Part shown: positions 1-15,000 of the stretch, piece after piece
How the letters are laid out: the number at the start of each line of letters is the position of its first letter
Numbering within the stretch: position 1 is the first letter of the stretch
Position numbers and translations under genes: made by a program
Assembly (NCBI GenBank): GCA_033032865.1
Contig: JAWHQI010000520.1
Coordinates: 496,001 to 560,000, forward strand
Direction: 5' to 3'
Source: Dactylorhiza incarnata
Taxonomy: Eukaryota; Streptophyta; Magnoliopsida; Asparagales; Orchidaceae
DNA: 64,000 nucleotides
Notes under the pieces: model-generated
What the model was told of the DNA's origin: nothing
Seen by the model: the letters and a program-made list of their open reading frames with translations, nothing else
The model's database searches: none

Positions 1-55
1 AAAACTTCACCACACGATGGAGACAGTCCAGTGTCATTGAACGATGGTTCTTATC
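1..55 (-). CDS. FRY-like gene, exon cut by left edge
   Basis: The acceptor TTGTGCAG precedes GATAAGAACC. It encodes DKNHRSMTLDCLHRVVKF and runs off the window. The family block here is DKNHRxMxLDCLHRV, which confirms the order of exons. Confidence 0.92.
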
Positions 56-3000
56 CTGCACAACATATAAAGCTCAAGTAATACTGGAGGTTTGCTGAAA
101 ACCTTACGCTTTAAACGATACACAGCATCTTAGCAAAATTTCCATCGGACTACATAACACAACCACCCTGCTATTTCCTATTTTTAATTAAAAAAACTAA
201 CAAATTGCTCTGGACTTCAAAATCTTTCACAGTATGAAAGCCTTACCCGAAGATGCTTATATAAAAGCTCCATATGCGGCCCAAAATTACTATTGAATGT
301 TTGTGGATCACCAAGACAAAGAAGAAGAGTCACCAATGGAAAACCAACCTGAGAAGTGAAGCTTTCAGAATAAAGAGCAAGTTGAAGTTCAAAAGTGTTA
401 AAAAACTTAATAGATTTCATCGAAGTATCAGAAAAACAAATAGCTAATTTTGTTCAAAGAAATACAAAAAAAGGCAGCACGGCGCACAAAGCATCCTCGC
501 GCAATGAGGGTCTGGGGAAGGGTCCCACCACAAGTGTGAAATGTAGGCAAAACCTTACCCTGCATTTTTGCAAGAGGCAAACCTTACCATGCATTTTGTT
601 CAAAGAAATATTCAAAAAAATCACAGAAATGAAACCATGTTTTAAGTGAACCAACAACTAAATTATCTGGAATAATGCCAATTATGGAGAAGTAACACCC
701 AGAACCTTCAGTTAATGACTACGTTAGTCTTATGAAAAGTGAAATCATTCATATCTTGAGGAGAATTATATTACTTGATTAGTTCTTGAGGAGAAATGTT
801 TGTGGTCAATAAAGTAAGAAAGGAGAGAACAAAATAAACCAAGGTTGAATTAGAAAAGCAATAAAAATGGAGTAGAAATAAGAATAACTCTAAAGATACC
901 ATAATGTGCTTGCTCTGTTTCTCCATCCAATGCATAAGCTGGCCTCTAATTCGAGTAACAGCTTCATACCACAATGTAAGAGCGGGATCCACTCCTAAAG
1001 GAGGCCAATGGTTTTTTCCTCCCTCGGCGAGAGGCGCTAATATACTTGAAAGCATATTGCAAAGGGAATGATGGAGTTCACTTTTCCTCTTATGAGCAGT
1101 TCGATTGAGAGGATTTGCTTTTGCTACAAAGGATGCAGATGCATTCAAGCCTCCCTCGGTTCTAACCTGTCACGATAAAAAAGTTTTCATCAGGTAATAA
1201 AACAATTTACTCCCAAAAGAATGTCTGATTAATACTTGAACTGAAGGGCCTAGCAATGCTATCATGAGATACCAATCTACTTCCATAGTTTCAAATTAAA
1301 CTGTAAATCTTCCAGAAGATGTTTCCATCAGTTAAACATTATAGTGATGTTGGACATTTAAGTGGTAGACAGCTGGACCCACCACACCGAAATGGATTAA
1401 GACTTTCTGTATCTACTAAAAGAATGTTTCAATACCAAAAATATGAGGTCTTATTTATAGCAGAAACCATTTCATAAGTCGGTGTTAACTGTGATTCATT
1501 AAAATTCATTTTAACTTGGCATACCATAATCATTACAACATTGCACAATCTTAAAAAGCTCTCTGCTAAAAAAGATCATAGGTAATGAAGAACATAGCTC
1601 TCTACTAAAAGAATATTTCAATACAAAAAATGAGGTCTTATTTGTAGCAGAGACCATTGCATAAGTCGGTGTTAACACTTATTGCTCATTCTTATGTTCT
1701 ATGCATGCCTCACTCTGAGATAGGGTAGTTACACTTATTGCTTATGCATATGCATGCATATATATATATATATATATACATGCATATATTGTTGGATTCA
1801 CCTGTAGGTTGTGGAGGTGGCGGGGAGTTCCTTTGGGAGAACTCCTTCAGTAGAGCTTGGGAGAGTGGGAGGCATTGCATAGTAGATTTTGGTAACCCCC
1901 ATTTAAATTTATCTGTGGATACACTAATGCAGGTTTTGGGAATGTCGACTCATGCATCAAGAGCGCTACTAGCTGCTCAGGAAGTATGAAGAGTGTAATC
2001 TTGTATATTGAAATCATATAATGCATTACTCTTCTCGTGCATACACTATACTTATAATCATTTGTATAACGGAATAAGAGTTGTTTGTTGTTTTCGTATG
2101 ATCCTTCCCTACGCTCATTATTGACCACCTCTGTTGAGTATTATTAGAATGTTTAAGTTGTTGTATACTCTCTGATGCTTAAGCGTTGGTGGATCAGTTG
2201 TTTTTACCAGCTTATAGTTAATGAGTTCTTATGTAATTGGGGTCGGTTGAACTCATATCATAGGGCAGATTTGGCTTGGGTGTAATAGAGGAACACCTCA
2301 TGACGAGTCTCCAAGTTCTAAGATGAACTTTCTCCAGCTCGGGTGAACTAGTAAATGCCGAAGTAAAGCCAAAAACTAGTTGTTAGGAGTGCTCGCTTGT
2401 ATGTTAGAAGACTTACTGTGTTTATTTCACACCAAGTATAAAATGGTAAATTAAAATGCTTACAAAAGAAATTACTTCTTTCAAGTTAAATTAAGATATT
2501 CTCTTAGTACTTCAAACATTTTAAGCCGTCAATTTATGCCCTAGAATGGAACCGACACCCGCACCTAAAATAATCAAGTGAATCTATTTCATGTAACCTA
2601 GGATTATTAAGGAAATGGCCAATGAAATAAATCTACCAAAAAGAAAACTGATACAGTAATGCCATTAAAATGATGCAAAGATGATACTAAAAATTGATAT
2701 AACGTGAATTTTTATAAGTGAACCAAATTGAAAGAATTAAGAAGGGAAAAAGCCTATCATGAAAGAATTAAGAAGGTAAAATATGTATGGTACCCCTAAA
2801 GTTTATATAAAAACAAGTAGAACCCCTGCAGTTTTCAAATGGGCATTTGAAACTCCTAATTTTTCAATTTTCACTCAAATGAGAACAATTTTAATTCAAA
2901 AAATCAATAAAATTCAGTTTCAAGTTATTTAAATCAAAAAAATCTATTTTTTACTGCTCCTTAAATATATAAATTTATAAACTTAATTAAATTACTTATT

Positions 3001-6000
3001 TTAAATTGGTTCAACCCTAAATAACCGTAAATAAGAATATTTTAAAGTTATTTTTATGTTTAAAAATAAAACTTTAAATTAAAATTTCATAAGATTAAGC
3101 TATTTAATAAGCGATGTTTTTTTAGAATAGAATAACTTAAAATTGAACTATTTTTAGTTTTTAAAATAAAAATTCTCCTCATTTGACTAAAAGTTAGAAA
3201 TATAAATTTCTAAATATCCATTTGAACACTCCAAGGATTTCATCTTTTCTATAAATTTCAAGGGTGGCACAAGTGCTTTACCCTAATATATAACCTAACA
3301 TAATGCATGCTCAATTAATTTAGTAAAAGTACTTCTAATTGCCAAGTGGTAATTCAAACAAGAGAAATCAACAGGCGAGAGATCTTATATGTAAAATGAA
3401 AGGTAAAAGTGCTCACCCCTAATTTAAGGTAACGCATCCCATTGACTATACTGAGTGTCTCACTTCTTGCAACACTGGTGTCGATTCGGCGAGTATTCAA
3501 TTCCATGAAAAATCGTTCCGTTACAGAACTAAACCTAATAAACACCAAAGAAAAACTTTCAGTTGTTCAACAAATGGTATTCAGAAGAAATAAAACTGTT
3601 AATGTTATGTATAGAAATTAAGAAGGCAGACAGACAAGAAAGCATTAAATCAAATCTTACATCATGAAGACTAAACCTATGCAAGACCAAAGAAAGTGAC
3701 GGGGAATCAGAACCGTTCATCTTATGCGGATCGACGATCGTAGCATTTTTTTTCTTTTCATTTTTCGTTTCGAGTTGTATTTTTATTTATTTTTGAGTCG
3801 GGACGATCGACCAATCATAGCCGTTCGTTGCCCCCCTAGAGTCTATATATTAAGGGTGAGGGCTCTCATTTTGGGTATTGAAGGATTGGAGCATAGAAGC
3901 CATCATTTGGTCATTTCGGTTCCGAAGCCGATCCCCGGGTGCGAATCCTGGGTTTGCCTCCCCCTTTCCCTTTAGCCGGCCAAAACAGTCCCCCTCCTCC
4001 ATCGCTTGGCCTACATCCACCACCAACAACACCCACCATTCCCCCATTCCTCCACCAAGAGCAGCCAACTACCATCCCCCTCCCTCACCATTCAACAAAT
4101 CCCCCAAAAGCAGCCCCTAATTCCCTCATTTTTCATCTCCGACAATCACGGGAAAACATCTTCAGCCACCTCCGGTGATCCACCACCATTTTCCCTTCAA
4201 TTTCCTTTCATTTTGCATTTTTCGTCGATCGCCGGAAAACACTTCTGGCGACCACCACCACCTCCGGCCACCACCAGCCGGCAACCACCTCCACCACCCA
4301 TAACCACCTCCATAACTACCCCACTCCCCCACTTTCTCCTCTTTCCAAAATTTTAGGCATTTCTCCTAAAATAAAGGCCAATCACCCCCACTACTCCCAC
4401 TCTACAGCCGACCCCTCTCCTCCCCCTTAATTTCAGCCACACATTAGCACCGTAACTGCAGCCCCACTCCCCATTCAGAGCCGGCCCCCATCTCCTCCCA
4501 CTCCCTCCAATTTAGGAATTAATTCCTAAATTTCAGCCACCCCCATTTTCTCTCCCACATCCCTATACACCCCCCCCCCCCCCCCTCCAACCTTCTTATC
4601 TCCCCATAATACAGTGGAACCTCCTCTAATCCCCAACCAGCCCACAACCAACTTTCCCCACTAATCCTCCAGACGGCTACCCCCTATCCCAATTAATTCC
4701 CTGCTGCAGCCGGGTCTCCCCATCCCTCCAGCCATCTAAACGGGACTTCCCCTACAGAAATCTGTTGCAGGAAATTCATTCCAGCAACCTGAATACCACT
4801 GCCCCACATTCCCAGCCCTCCCCAATCTCCTGGACCCTCGGCCCACTCAAGAACAGTAAACTATCTCCCCATTCCTACATCCTGGAATTAATTCCAGCAT
4901 CCCCAATTAATTCCAGCACCCAGACTTCCAATTTCAGCACCCAGAATTCCCATTCCTGCACCCCAAATTCCATTTCATGCAGCTGTTAGGCTCCCCGTCC
5001 AGGCTGGAACTTCAAGTTCCCTACTCCTTGCTTCCCACCCCGTTCAGCATCCTCCACACAACCGGCAGCCCCCCGACAGCCCGGGAACTCCAGAAACAGG
5101 CCCACTGCCCGCTGTCCAGAAGTTCAAAGGTTCACCGGAAACCCAAAATTCAAGGCCTACTTTGATTTCAGCTCCGAGAAAACCCTCCAAGTCCTCTACC
5201 ACCTAGTTGTGTAAGTTTCTTAGATTGTGGTCACTTGTTTTATGTTGAATTTCGTGTTTATTCCACTACTCTAGTGATATATGTTTGTAACCATTGTATC
5301 CAAACTTTTGAAGCTTTGTCTGTTTTCATTTTATTAGCTATTTGATTTCGAGCACTCTTGCATTTGTACTACCTCAGTTGATTTCATGTTTGTACGCTTT
5401 TAACTACTGTAGTATATCCTATATTTTGATTTATAAAAGAAATTATTATTGCAAGTTTGAAAGTCGTCGGATCCATGTATGGTTGCATGTAGGAGTTTCA
5501 GACATTTATTTCCCCATCACATAGGACCGTCTTGCGTCAGATTGGTATCAGAGCCCCAGGTTCGGGCTTAGTTTAGAAAACGCGGGACTAAAACCTATAT
5601 GTTTCACCATGTCATATCATAGTAGCAATTGCTACTCTAATCTTCTATTTGATGAACACGAGTCCACCCATTTCATTAATCATCTATTTGAGGAACAAGA
5701 TTCCACCACTGATCAAGCACATAGAGTTCCCTCGGGAGGACCCTCATACTATCATGATTATCCTCGTCCCCGACCCGTCATTCGTATAAATCGTTCTAAC
5801 ACATTTCCACACTTCGATTCTTCTGGAGGTAATTACCTTGAAGAATATCAAAAATCCTATAGAGTTCACCATCATAAAGATAACATCACGTGTAGTGGCC
5901 TTCCTAGTGTTCCGAAAATGAATATGTCGGTGGTCGAAATTCAACGATGGATTGGTGATCAATTTAATAGCTTGGATGTTCATTTTGATCTCATGAAGAA

Positions 6001-9000
6001 TACCTCAAGGAGAATTCGTAAAAAGGGGTTTAAGGATTTAGGTCAAGCCACTGATGTGTTGAGTAGTGCTCCCACTGACATGAGAGACCCAACAGTAGAT
6101 TTTGATTCCACTCATCTTGAGGAGGCTCAATGCCCACTTTATTTTGGGGTCGAGTCTGATCCTGATCATATGATATAGGTGGAGAGTGACACTAGTATGA
6201 TTAGTGAGCATGGTCACGAAAACGAGGACGAGGGGCACAGTGACACTATGTGGTATATCCATCCCTCACACCTCACTTAGAGCTAGTGTCCCTTTCAGCT
6301 AGAGAGTCAGTTCTCGATGTGTTGGAATCGGGAAATATCATCTGAGTCGCCTTCATCCCAACACTCCCCCTCACGTGCATATAGGCTCAAACATGACTAG
6401 ACATACAAAAAGCAAAGACTAGTGTAACAACCCTAAATTAAAGGTTTATAATAAGATTAATAAAATAAAACCTAATTTTTATCCGCACCCCGGCCCCCTC
6501 CCTGAATAAATCCCGAGCAGCCCCTCTGTTAAAAACCCGCAAAGCCGCAAATCGCATCCCGCTCGGCTAGGGCTCCCGCAGCCTCGATCCCGCCTCCTGT
6601 TCGCTCCCTCGCTCCCGTCTCGTGCGCGCAGCGCAACCGCCGCCGGCTGCACCTCCTCCTGCCTGCACCGCCGCCCGCTGCTTCTTCTCCTCCCTAAGCC
6701 TCCAGCGCCTTCTGCCATGGCCGACGCTGCTTCCGCCTGCTCCTCCAGCTGTGGTCGTCGACTCCTTCTCTTCCTTCTGCCATGGCTGGCTCCTTCTCCA
6801 GCAGCCATCCAACAGCCCAAATCCCTCCCCTCAAGGCCGACAACCTCTCTTTCTCCGTTTCTTCTTCGATTTGGCCGGGGATTTGCGAGATATGCCTAGG
6901 GTTTTGTTCGAACCCTCCTCCGCTCAGATTTTGGACTCGGAATTCGGCTCCTTGAGCCCGATCTTGTCTTCCTTGGGTAAGAACCTCCCTCCCCCACTCT
7001 TGATTTCAGAATTTTGGTAAACCCTAACGATTTATTCATGCCCCTTTTTGCATTTCAGATTTTTGGTGCATTTCCAAATCGCCAAATCCTTAGGTTTTCG
7101 TGCTCCCTGTGCCATTCGTCACTCAAGTTGACGGGAACACACAAAGCCCTCTCCGAATTAGGGTTTCCGCAACCTAAGCGTCGCCAAGTCTCCGTCTCCG
7201 CGTGGAATCTCTTCTCCCCTCACTTTTGAGGGAGGTAAAATCCGCAAAACTCTCGCTGTTTAATTTCCGCGTCGTAAAATGCTTGAGTTAGCGTAATAAA
7301 TTATGCAGCTTCATTTTCGTTGTGTTTAATCAGGTTCAAAATGTGATGTCTGCTTTTGCTTGCGCCGTTTAGCCGTCGCCGTCAGATTCAGCCTCATTTA
7401 AGGCAAGTAGAGATCCCTCTCTCTTGCAAGCATTGAATTTAATTGTCATGTCTGTTCTTATGTTTATATGAATGCACCCTTGAATGCTTGTTTCGTCGAA
7501 TAAATTTAGACCTCGAATCCCAAAATAGACTTATTAATAGATTGAGGTATCACGTGTTTGGAATGTCACAAGTTGTGATTGTGAATGAGAGTTACCTGAA
7601 TATTCATTTAGATGAATTGTGTCTCATTTGTTGGAAGACGAGTTGGTGAACGAAAGTGGTTTAAATTGGACTTTCACTTAATTGAATTGCATCTCATTTG
7701 ATGGATAAATGAAAGACTAGTAGATCTTTTCGAGCAGAAACGTTAGTTGTTATAATAATAAACGTTAAGATCATGCTAGCAACTAAATGAATTGTGTTTG
7801 ATATAAAATATTCGACTCGTACACATGTTTTCTTAGAAGATATTCATGCCCTTGAATGACGTAATCTAAGGGAATACATGATATCCTGGAAAATGATGTA
7901 TAATAATCTTATTACTCGTGAATTCTTGAATCCGCAAGTTTCTAAACTCTCTATCGAGTTCTCTGAGTCATCGAATCTTGTTTGTTATTCCTGTCTGGTT
8001 CCAAGACTTGGTTAAATAACGTTCTATAACTTGATTCCTCCCGTTTCACGTTTGTAAAATATACTATCGTATATCTGAATCAATATTTGGTTACATGTCT
8101 TGATATGTTTGAATCACTCAAATCATGAATTACTTCTTTAATAACTTAAGTTAACAATGAAAGGTGGTGTTTAATCGATGCAACTCCTCGACTTGGGTTC
8201 CCTCTTGAATCCCTAATGGGAACAAAGGACCGGTCATAGCAAGCATGAACTCCCTGGCTCAAGAGTGAGGGTTCGAAAGAGCCGCCCCTTAGAGGTTACG
8301 GGTAGAAATCCTGAATTTCCGATAAGACTTGCATCTGAATCTGAATCTGAATCTGTCTGAATCACGAATCCTGTGCGTCAACCAAAAAACACCCACACTT
8401 TCACTTGTTACAACTTAAGTTATTACTTGATCATCTATGTATGCTATATTTCAGAGTAGTTTAATAACTCTAAATATTTCTGCTTGTCTCACTTGCTTGC
8501 CTGTCTTGTTAGCTTTGCTTCATGAAAAACGGTACTCAAATATTCTGTTTTCTCCTGCTCGTACTTTTATTTTACCTTACTCCTGTTTATTTCAATGTTC
8601 TGAGGTTTTTCCTTCTTGTTTTGGATTTGCCTTAGTGTTTGTGCCTGCGCCGCCTGCTCTTTGAGGCCGATCTGCGTCAAGCTTCAGGTTCTGTGTTTAT
8701 GTTTCATATCTTTTACTGTCGGATATTTCTGTTATGTAATAATTACGTTCAGCCATTTTCTCCTGTTTCATGGACAACTGCTATGATAAATATTATATGT
8801 ACTAGAATTGGCATATTTGCATGCTCATTTATCTGCGATGATCACTGCATAAAAAAATCTGTTTCAAAACTTGTATCATCAGATTTTCTTTGCAAAATGC
8901 ATGTGCACCTGTTTCAAATTAACAAGTTTTAAAGCTTCCGCAACAAAACAAGCTGTTTTACTCAAAAGTATCTATTTTCAAGTTATTTATTAGTATCTCT

Positions 9001-12000
9001 GCTTGCGCCTTAGCAGGCATGGTTTTCCTTCCGCCCATGCCTGTGGCATCACGGCCCGCCCGAAGCGCGCTCTGACTCTTGTCGAGACGGGTCGTGACAG
9101 TTGGTATCATAGGCGAGGTTTAGCATCAAAAGATAGTATTTTACAATTATCAAGTATTTTAAATCTCATTTTATAAATATTTATGCATGCATCAATTCTT
9201 CACGCACCTTGTCATTATTTGTTGTTCGCGGTTGAAACACGCACACACTCACCCATAAGCATGAGTAGTATGCGCACGAATGTTAAGGGAGTATGGGCAA
9301 ACTTAACATTTTTGTGCATATGAATTTTCACTAGGATATACATCGCTTGCGAATATTAAATGGTTATGGGCAGTTTAATATTTTCAAGTGCGATGACATA
9401 AGAGTCTTAATATGCATGACATGTTAAGTGATATGGGCGCTTAACATGGCATGCGTATCCATTCATTGCATTCATATCATAAATCATTGCACAAGTGTGA
9501 AGCCAAGAACAACAATAATGATTGTACACGCATGGTTTTACTATTTGCTTGACATCGCACACGATCTCATGGTTGCACTTGCATGATCATTACCTAGAGT
9601 TGTCCAATGAAAATGCTGTAATTATTACATGAATAATGTATCTGACGGTATGAAATGTGTTAGAATCTCTAGCTTCAAAATCCTGGTATTCGTAATCGGT
9701 GCTTCCTGTTCTGCTTGTCTATCGATCTCATCTGATTCTCCAGGATCTCCTTCTAGTTAGCTCTTACGCATCAGTATCGCAAGTAAGTTACCCCTTCGTG
9801 CAATGATTTTTTCGCTGAATCTTATCTCTTAATTTCGAGCTAAGTGAAGCAATTTCGGTGTTCCCTGAATTCAATCCTTCCTATCTGTCCATACCCGCTA
9901 AGATCATAAAGTATCAAGTACGCAAGTTTCGAAAGAAAAATCATCCTTATGATAAATGTGTTCTGAATGCATGAAAAGTTTGAATAATCCCCTCGAGAAC
10001 TTAAATCTGATATGAGAAGCAAATATCCGCAAAATTTCTCTTGACCTTGATAAGTCTCCGCGCTTGTTTTCTTTTTTGTTCAGCATGCTCATAGTTAGCT
10101 TCCATGTCCTGATCTGCAAATCTTGTTTGGATTAAATGACATCTGAATCTTCGCCATGAGAGGTCCCATTCGGGGAATCCGCAGAAAGTTTCGGGACGAA
10201 ACTTCCTAAGTAGGGGAGATTGTAACAACCCTAAATTAAAGGTTTATAATAAGATTAATAAAATAAAACTTAATTGCTATCCGCACCCCGGCCCCCTCCC
10301 TGAATAAATCCCGAGCAGCCCCTCTGTTAAAAACTCGCAAAGCCGCAAATCGCATCCCGCTCGGCTAGGGCTCCCGCAGCCTCGATCCCGCCTCCTGTTC
10401 GCTCTCCCGCTCCCGTCTCGTGCGAGCAGCGCAACCGCCGCCGGCTGCACCCCCTCCTGCTTGCACCGCCGCCCACTGCTTCTTCTCCTCCCTAAGCCTC
10501 CAGCGCCTTCTGCCATGGCCGACGCTGCTTCCGCCTGCTCCTCCAGCCGTGGTCGTCGACTCCTTCTCCTCCTTCTGCCATGGCTGGCTCCTTCTCCAGC
10601 AGCCATCCAACAGCCCAAATCCCTCCCCTCAAGGTCGACAGCCTCTCTTTCTCCGTTTATTCTTCGATTTGGCCGGGGATTTGCGAGATATGCCTAGGGT
10701 TTTGTTCGAACCCTCCTCCGCTCAGATTTTGGACTCGGAATTCGGCTCCTTGAGCCCGATCTTGTCTTCCTTGGGTAAGAACCTCCCTTCCCCACCCTTG
10801 ATTTCAGAATTTTGGTAAACCCTAACGATTTATTCATGCCCCTTTTTGCATTTCAGATTTTTGGTGCATTTCCAAATCGCCAAATCCTTAGGTTTTCGTG
10901 CTCCCGGTGCCATTCGTCACTCAAGTTGACGGGAACACACAAAGCCCTCTCCGAATTAGGGTTTCCGCAACCTAAGCGTCGCCAAGTCTCCGTCTCCGCG
11001 TGGAATCTCTTCTCCCCTCACTTTTGAGGGAGGTAAAATCCGCAAAACTCTCGCTGTTTAATTTCTGCGTCGTAAAATGCTTGAGTTAGCGTAATAAATT
11101 ATGCAGCTTCGTTTTCGTTGTGTTTAATCAGGTTCAAAATGTGATGTCTGCTTTTGCTTGCGTCGTTTAGCCGTCGCCGTCAGATTCAGCCTCATTTAAG
11201 GCAAGTAGAGATCCCTCTCTCTTGCAAGCATTGAATTTAATTGTCATGTCTGTTCTTATGTTTATATAATGCACTCTTGAATGCTTGTTTCGTCGAATAA
11301 ATTTAGACCTCGAATCCCAAAATAGACTTATTAATAGATTGAGGTATCACGTGTTTGGAATGTCACAAGTTGTGATTGTGAATGAGAGTTACCTGAATAT
11401 TCATTTAGATGAATTGTGTCTCATTTGTTGGAAGACGAGTTGGTGAACGAAAGTGGTTTAAATTGGACTTTCACTTAATTGAATTGCATCTCATTTGATG
11501 GATAAATGGAAGACTAGTAGATCTTTTCGAGCAGAAACGTTAGTTGTTATAATAATAAACGTTAAGATCCTGCTAGCAACTAGATGAATTGTGCTTGATA
11601 TAAAATATTCGACTCATACACAAGTTTTCTTAGAAGATATTCATGCCCTTGAATGACGTAATCTAAGGGAATACACGATATCCTGGAAAATGATGTATAA
11701 TAATCTTATTACTCGTGAATTCTTGAATCCGCAAGTTTCTAAACTCTCTATCGAGTTCTCTGAGTCATCGAATCGTGTTTCTTATTCCTGTCTGGTTCCA
11801 AGACTTGGTTAAATAACGTTCTATAACTTGATTCCTCACGTTTCACGTTTGTAAAATATACTATCGTATATCTGAATCAATATTTGGTTACATGTCTTGA
11901 TATGTTTGAATCACTCAAATCATGAATTACTTCTTTAATAACTTAAGTAAACAATGAAAAGTGGTGTTTAATCGATGCAACTCCTCGACTTGGGTTCCCT

Positions 12001-15000
12001 CTTGAATCCCTAATGGGAACAAAGGACCGGTCATAGCAAGCATGAACTCCCTGGCTCAAGGGTGAGGGTTCGAAAGAGCCGCCCCTTAGAGGTTACGGGT
12101 AGAAATCCTGAATTTCCGATAAGACTTGCGTCTGAATCTGAATCTGTCTGAATCACGAATCCTGTGCGTCAACCAAAAAACACCCACACTTTCACTTGTT
12201 ACAACTTAAGTTATTACTTGATCATCTATGTATGTTATATTTCAGAGTAGTTTAATAACTCTAAATATTTCTGCTTGTCTCACTTGCTTGCCTGTCTTGT
12301 TAGCTTTGCTTCATGAAAAACGGTACTCAAATATTCTGTTTTCTCCTGCTCGTACTTTTATTTTACCTTACTCATGTTTATTTCAATGTTCTGAGACTTT
12401 TCCTTCTTGTTTTGGATTTGCCTTAGTGTTTGTGCATGCGCCGCCTGCTCTTTGAGGCCGATCTGCGTTAAGCTTCAGGTTCTGTGTTTATGTTTCATTT
12501 CTTTTACTGTCGGATATTTCTGTTATGTAATAATTACGTTCAGCCATTTTCTCTTGTTTCATGGACAACTGCTAGGATAAATATTATATGTACTAGAATT
12601 GACATATTTGCATGCTCATTTATCTGCGATGATCACTGCATAAAAAAATCTGTTACAAAACTTGTATTATCAGATTTTCTTTGCAAAATGCATGTGCACC
12701 TGTTTCAAATTAACATGTTTTAAAGCTTCCGTAACAAAACAAGCTTTTTTACTCAAAAGTATCTATTTTCAAGTTATTTATTAGTATCTCTGTTTGCGCC
12801 TTAGCAGGCACGGTTTTCCTTCTGCCCATGCCTGTGGCATCACGGCCTGCACAAAGCGCGCTCTAACTCTTGTCGAGACGGGTCGTGACAGTTGGTATCA
12901 GAGGAGAGGTTTAGCATCAAAAGATAGTATTTTACAATTATCAAGTATTTTAAATCTCATTTTATAAATATTTATGCATGCATCAATTCTTCACGCACCT
13001 TGTCATTATTTGTTGTTCGCGGCTGAAACACGCACACACTCACCCATAAGCATGAGTATGGGCAAACTTAACATTTTTGTGCATATGAATTTTCACTAGG
13101 ATATACATCGCTTGCGAATATTAAATGGTTATGGGCAGTTTAATATTTTCAAGTGCGATGACATTAGAGTCTTAATATGCATGACATGTTAAGTGATATG
13201 GGCGCTTAACATGGCATGCGTATTCATTCATTGCATTCATATCATAAATCATGGCACAAGTGTGAAGCCAAGAACAACAACAATGATTGTACACGCATGG
13301 TTTTACTATTTGCTTGACATCGCACACGATCTCATGGTTGCACTTGCATGATCATTACCTAGAGTTGTCCAATGAAAATGCTGTAATTATTACATGAATA
13401 ATGTATCTGACGGTATGAAATGTGTTAGAATCTCTAGCTTCAAAATCCTGGTATTCGTAATCGGTGCTTCCTGTTCTGCTTGTCTATCGATCTCATCTGA
13501 TTCTCCAGGATCTCCTTCTAGTTAGCTCTTACGAGTCAATATCGCAAGTAAGTTACCCCTTCGTGCAATGATTTTTTCGCTGAGTCTTATCTCTTAATTT
13601 CGAGCTAAGTGAAGCAATTTCGGTGTTCCCTGAATCCAATCCTTCCTATCTGTCCATACCCGCTAAGATCGTAAAGTATCAAGTACGCAAGTTTCGAAAG
13701 AAAAATCATCCTTATGATAAATGTGTTCTGAATGCATGAAAAGTTTGAATAATCCCCTCGAGAACTTGAATCTGATATGAGAAGCAAATATCCGCAAAAT
13801 TTCTCTTGACCTTGATAAGTCTCCGCGCTTGTTTTCTTTTCTGTTCAGCATGCTCATAGTTAGCTTCCATGTCCTGATCTGCAAATCTTGTTTGGATTAA
13901 ATGACATCTGAATCTTCGCCATGAGAGGTCCCATTCGGGGAATCCGCAGAAAGTTTCGGGACGAAACTTCCTAAGTAGGGGAGATTGTAACAACCCTAAA
14001 TTAAAGGTTTATAATAAGATTAATAAAATAAAACCTAATTGCTATCCGCACCCCGGCCCCCTCCCTGAATAAATACTGAGCAGCCCCTCTATTAAAAACC
14101 CGCAAAGCCGCAAATCGCATCCCACTCGGCTAGGGCTCCCGCAGCCTCGATCCCGCCTCCTGTTCGCTCTCCCTCTCCCGTCTCGTGCGCGCAGCGCAAC
14201 CGCCGCCGGCTGCACCTCCTCCTGCCTGCACCGCCGCCCGCTGCTTCTTCTCCTCCCTAAGCCTCCAGCGCCTTCTGCCATGGCCTACGCTGCTTCCGCC
14301 TGCTCCTCCAGCTGTGGTCGTCGACTCCTTCTCCTCCTTCTGCCATGGCTGGCTCCTTCTCCAGCAGCCATCCAACAGCCCAAATCCCTCCCCTCAAGGC
14401 CGACAGCCTCTCTTTCTCCGTTTCTTCTTCAATTTGCCGGGGTTTGCGAGATATGCCTAGGGTTTTGTTCGAACCCTCCTCCGCTCAGATTTTGGACTCG
14501 GAATTCGGCTCCTTGAGCCCGATCTTGTCTTCCTTGGGTAAGAACCTCCCTCCCCCACCCTTGATTTCAGAATTTTGGTAAACCCTAACGATTTATTCAT
14601 GCCCCTTTTTGCATTTCAGATTTTTGGTGCATTTTCAAATCGCCAAATCCTTAGGTTTTCGTGCTCCCGGTGCCATTCGTCACTCAAGTTGACGGGAACA
14701 CACAAAGCCCTCTCCGAATTAGGGTTTCCGCAACCTAAGCGTCGCCAAGTCTCCGTCTCCGCGTGAAATCTCTTCTCCCCTCACTTTTGAGGGAGGTAAA
14801 ATCCGCAAAACTCTCGCTGTTTAATTTCCGCGTCGTAAAATGCTTGAGTTAGCGTAATAAATTATGCAGTTTCGTTTTCGTTGTGTTTAATCAGGTTCAA
14901 AATGTGATGTCTGCTTTTGCTTGCGCCGTTTAGCCGTCGCCGTCAGATTCAGCCTCATTTAAGGCAAGTAGAGATCCCTCTCTCTTGCAAGCATTGAATT

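Noticed and set aside
6622..7020. Ala/Pro-rich ORFs repeated at 6622, 10420 and 14185 and their minus-strand shadows
   Set aside because: They recur because they lie in the C-rich part of three LTRs. There is no domain, and frames on both strands are open from composition.
9840..10228. Minus-strand ORFs (MLQSPLLRKFRPE..) in both interiors of the tandem element
   Set aside because: The plus strand there reads as the typical 3' tail of a gypsy polyprotein plus purine tract. The minus ORF is a shadow.
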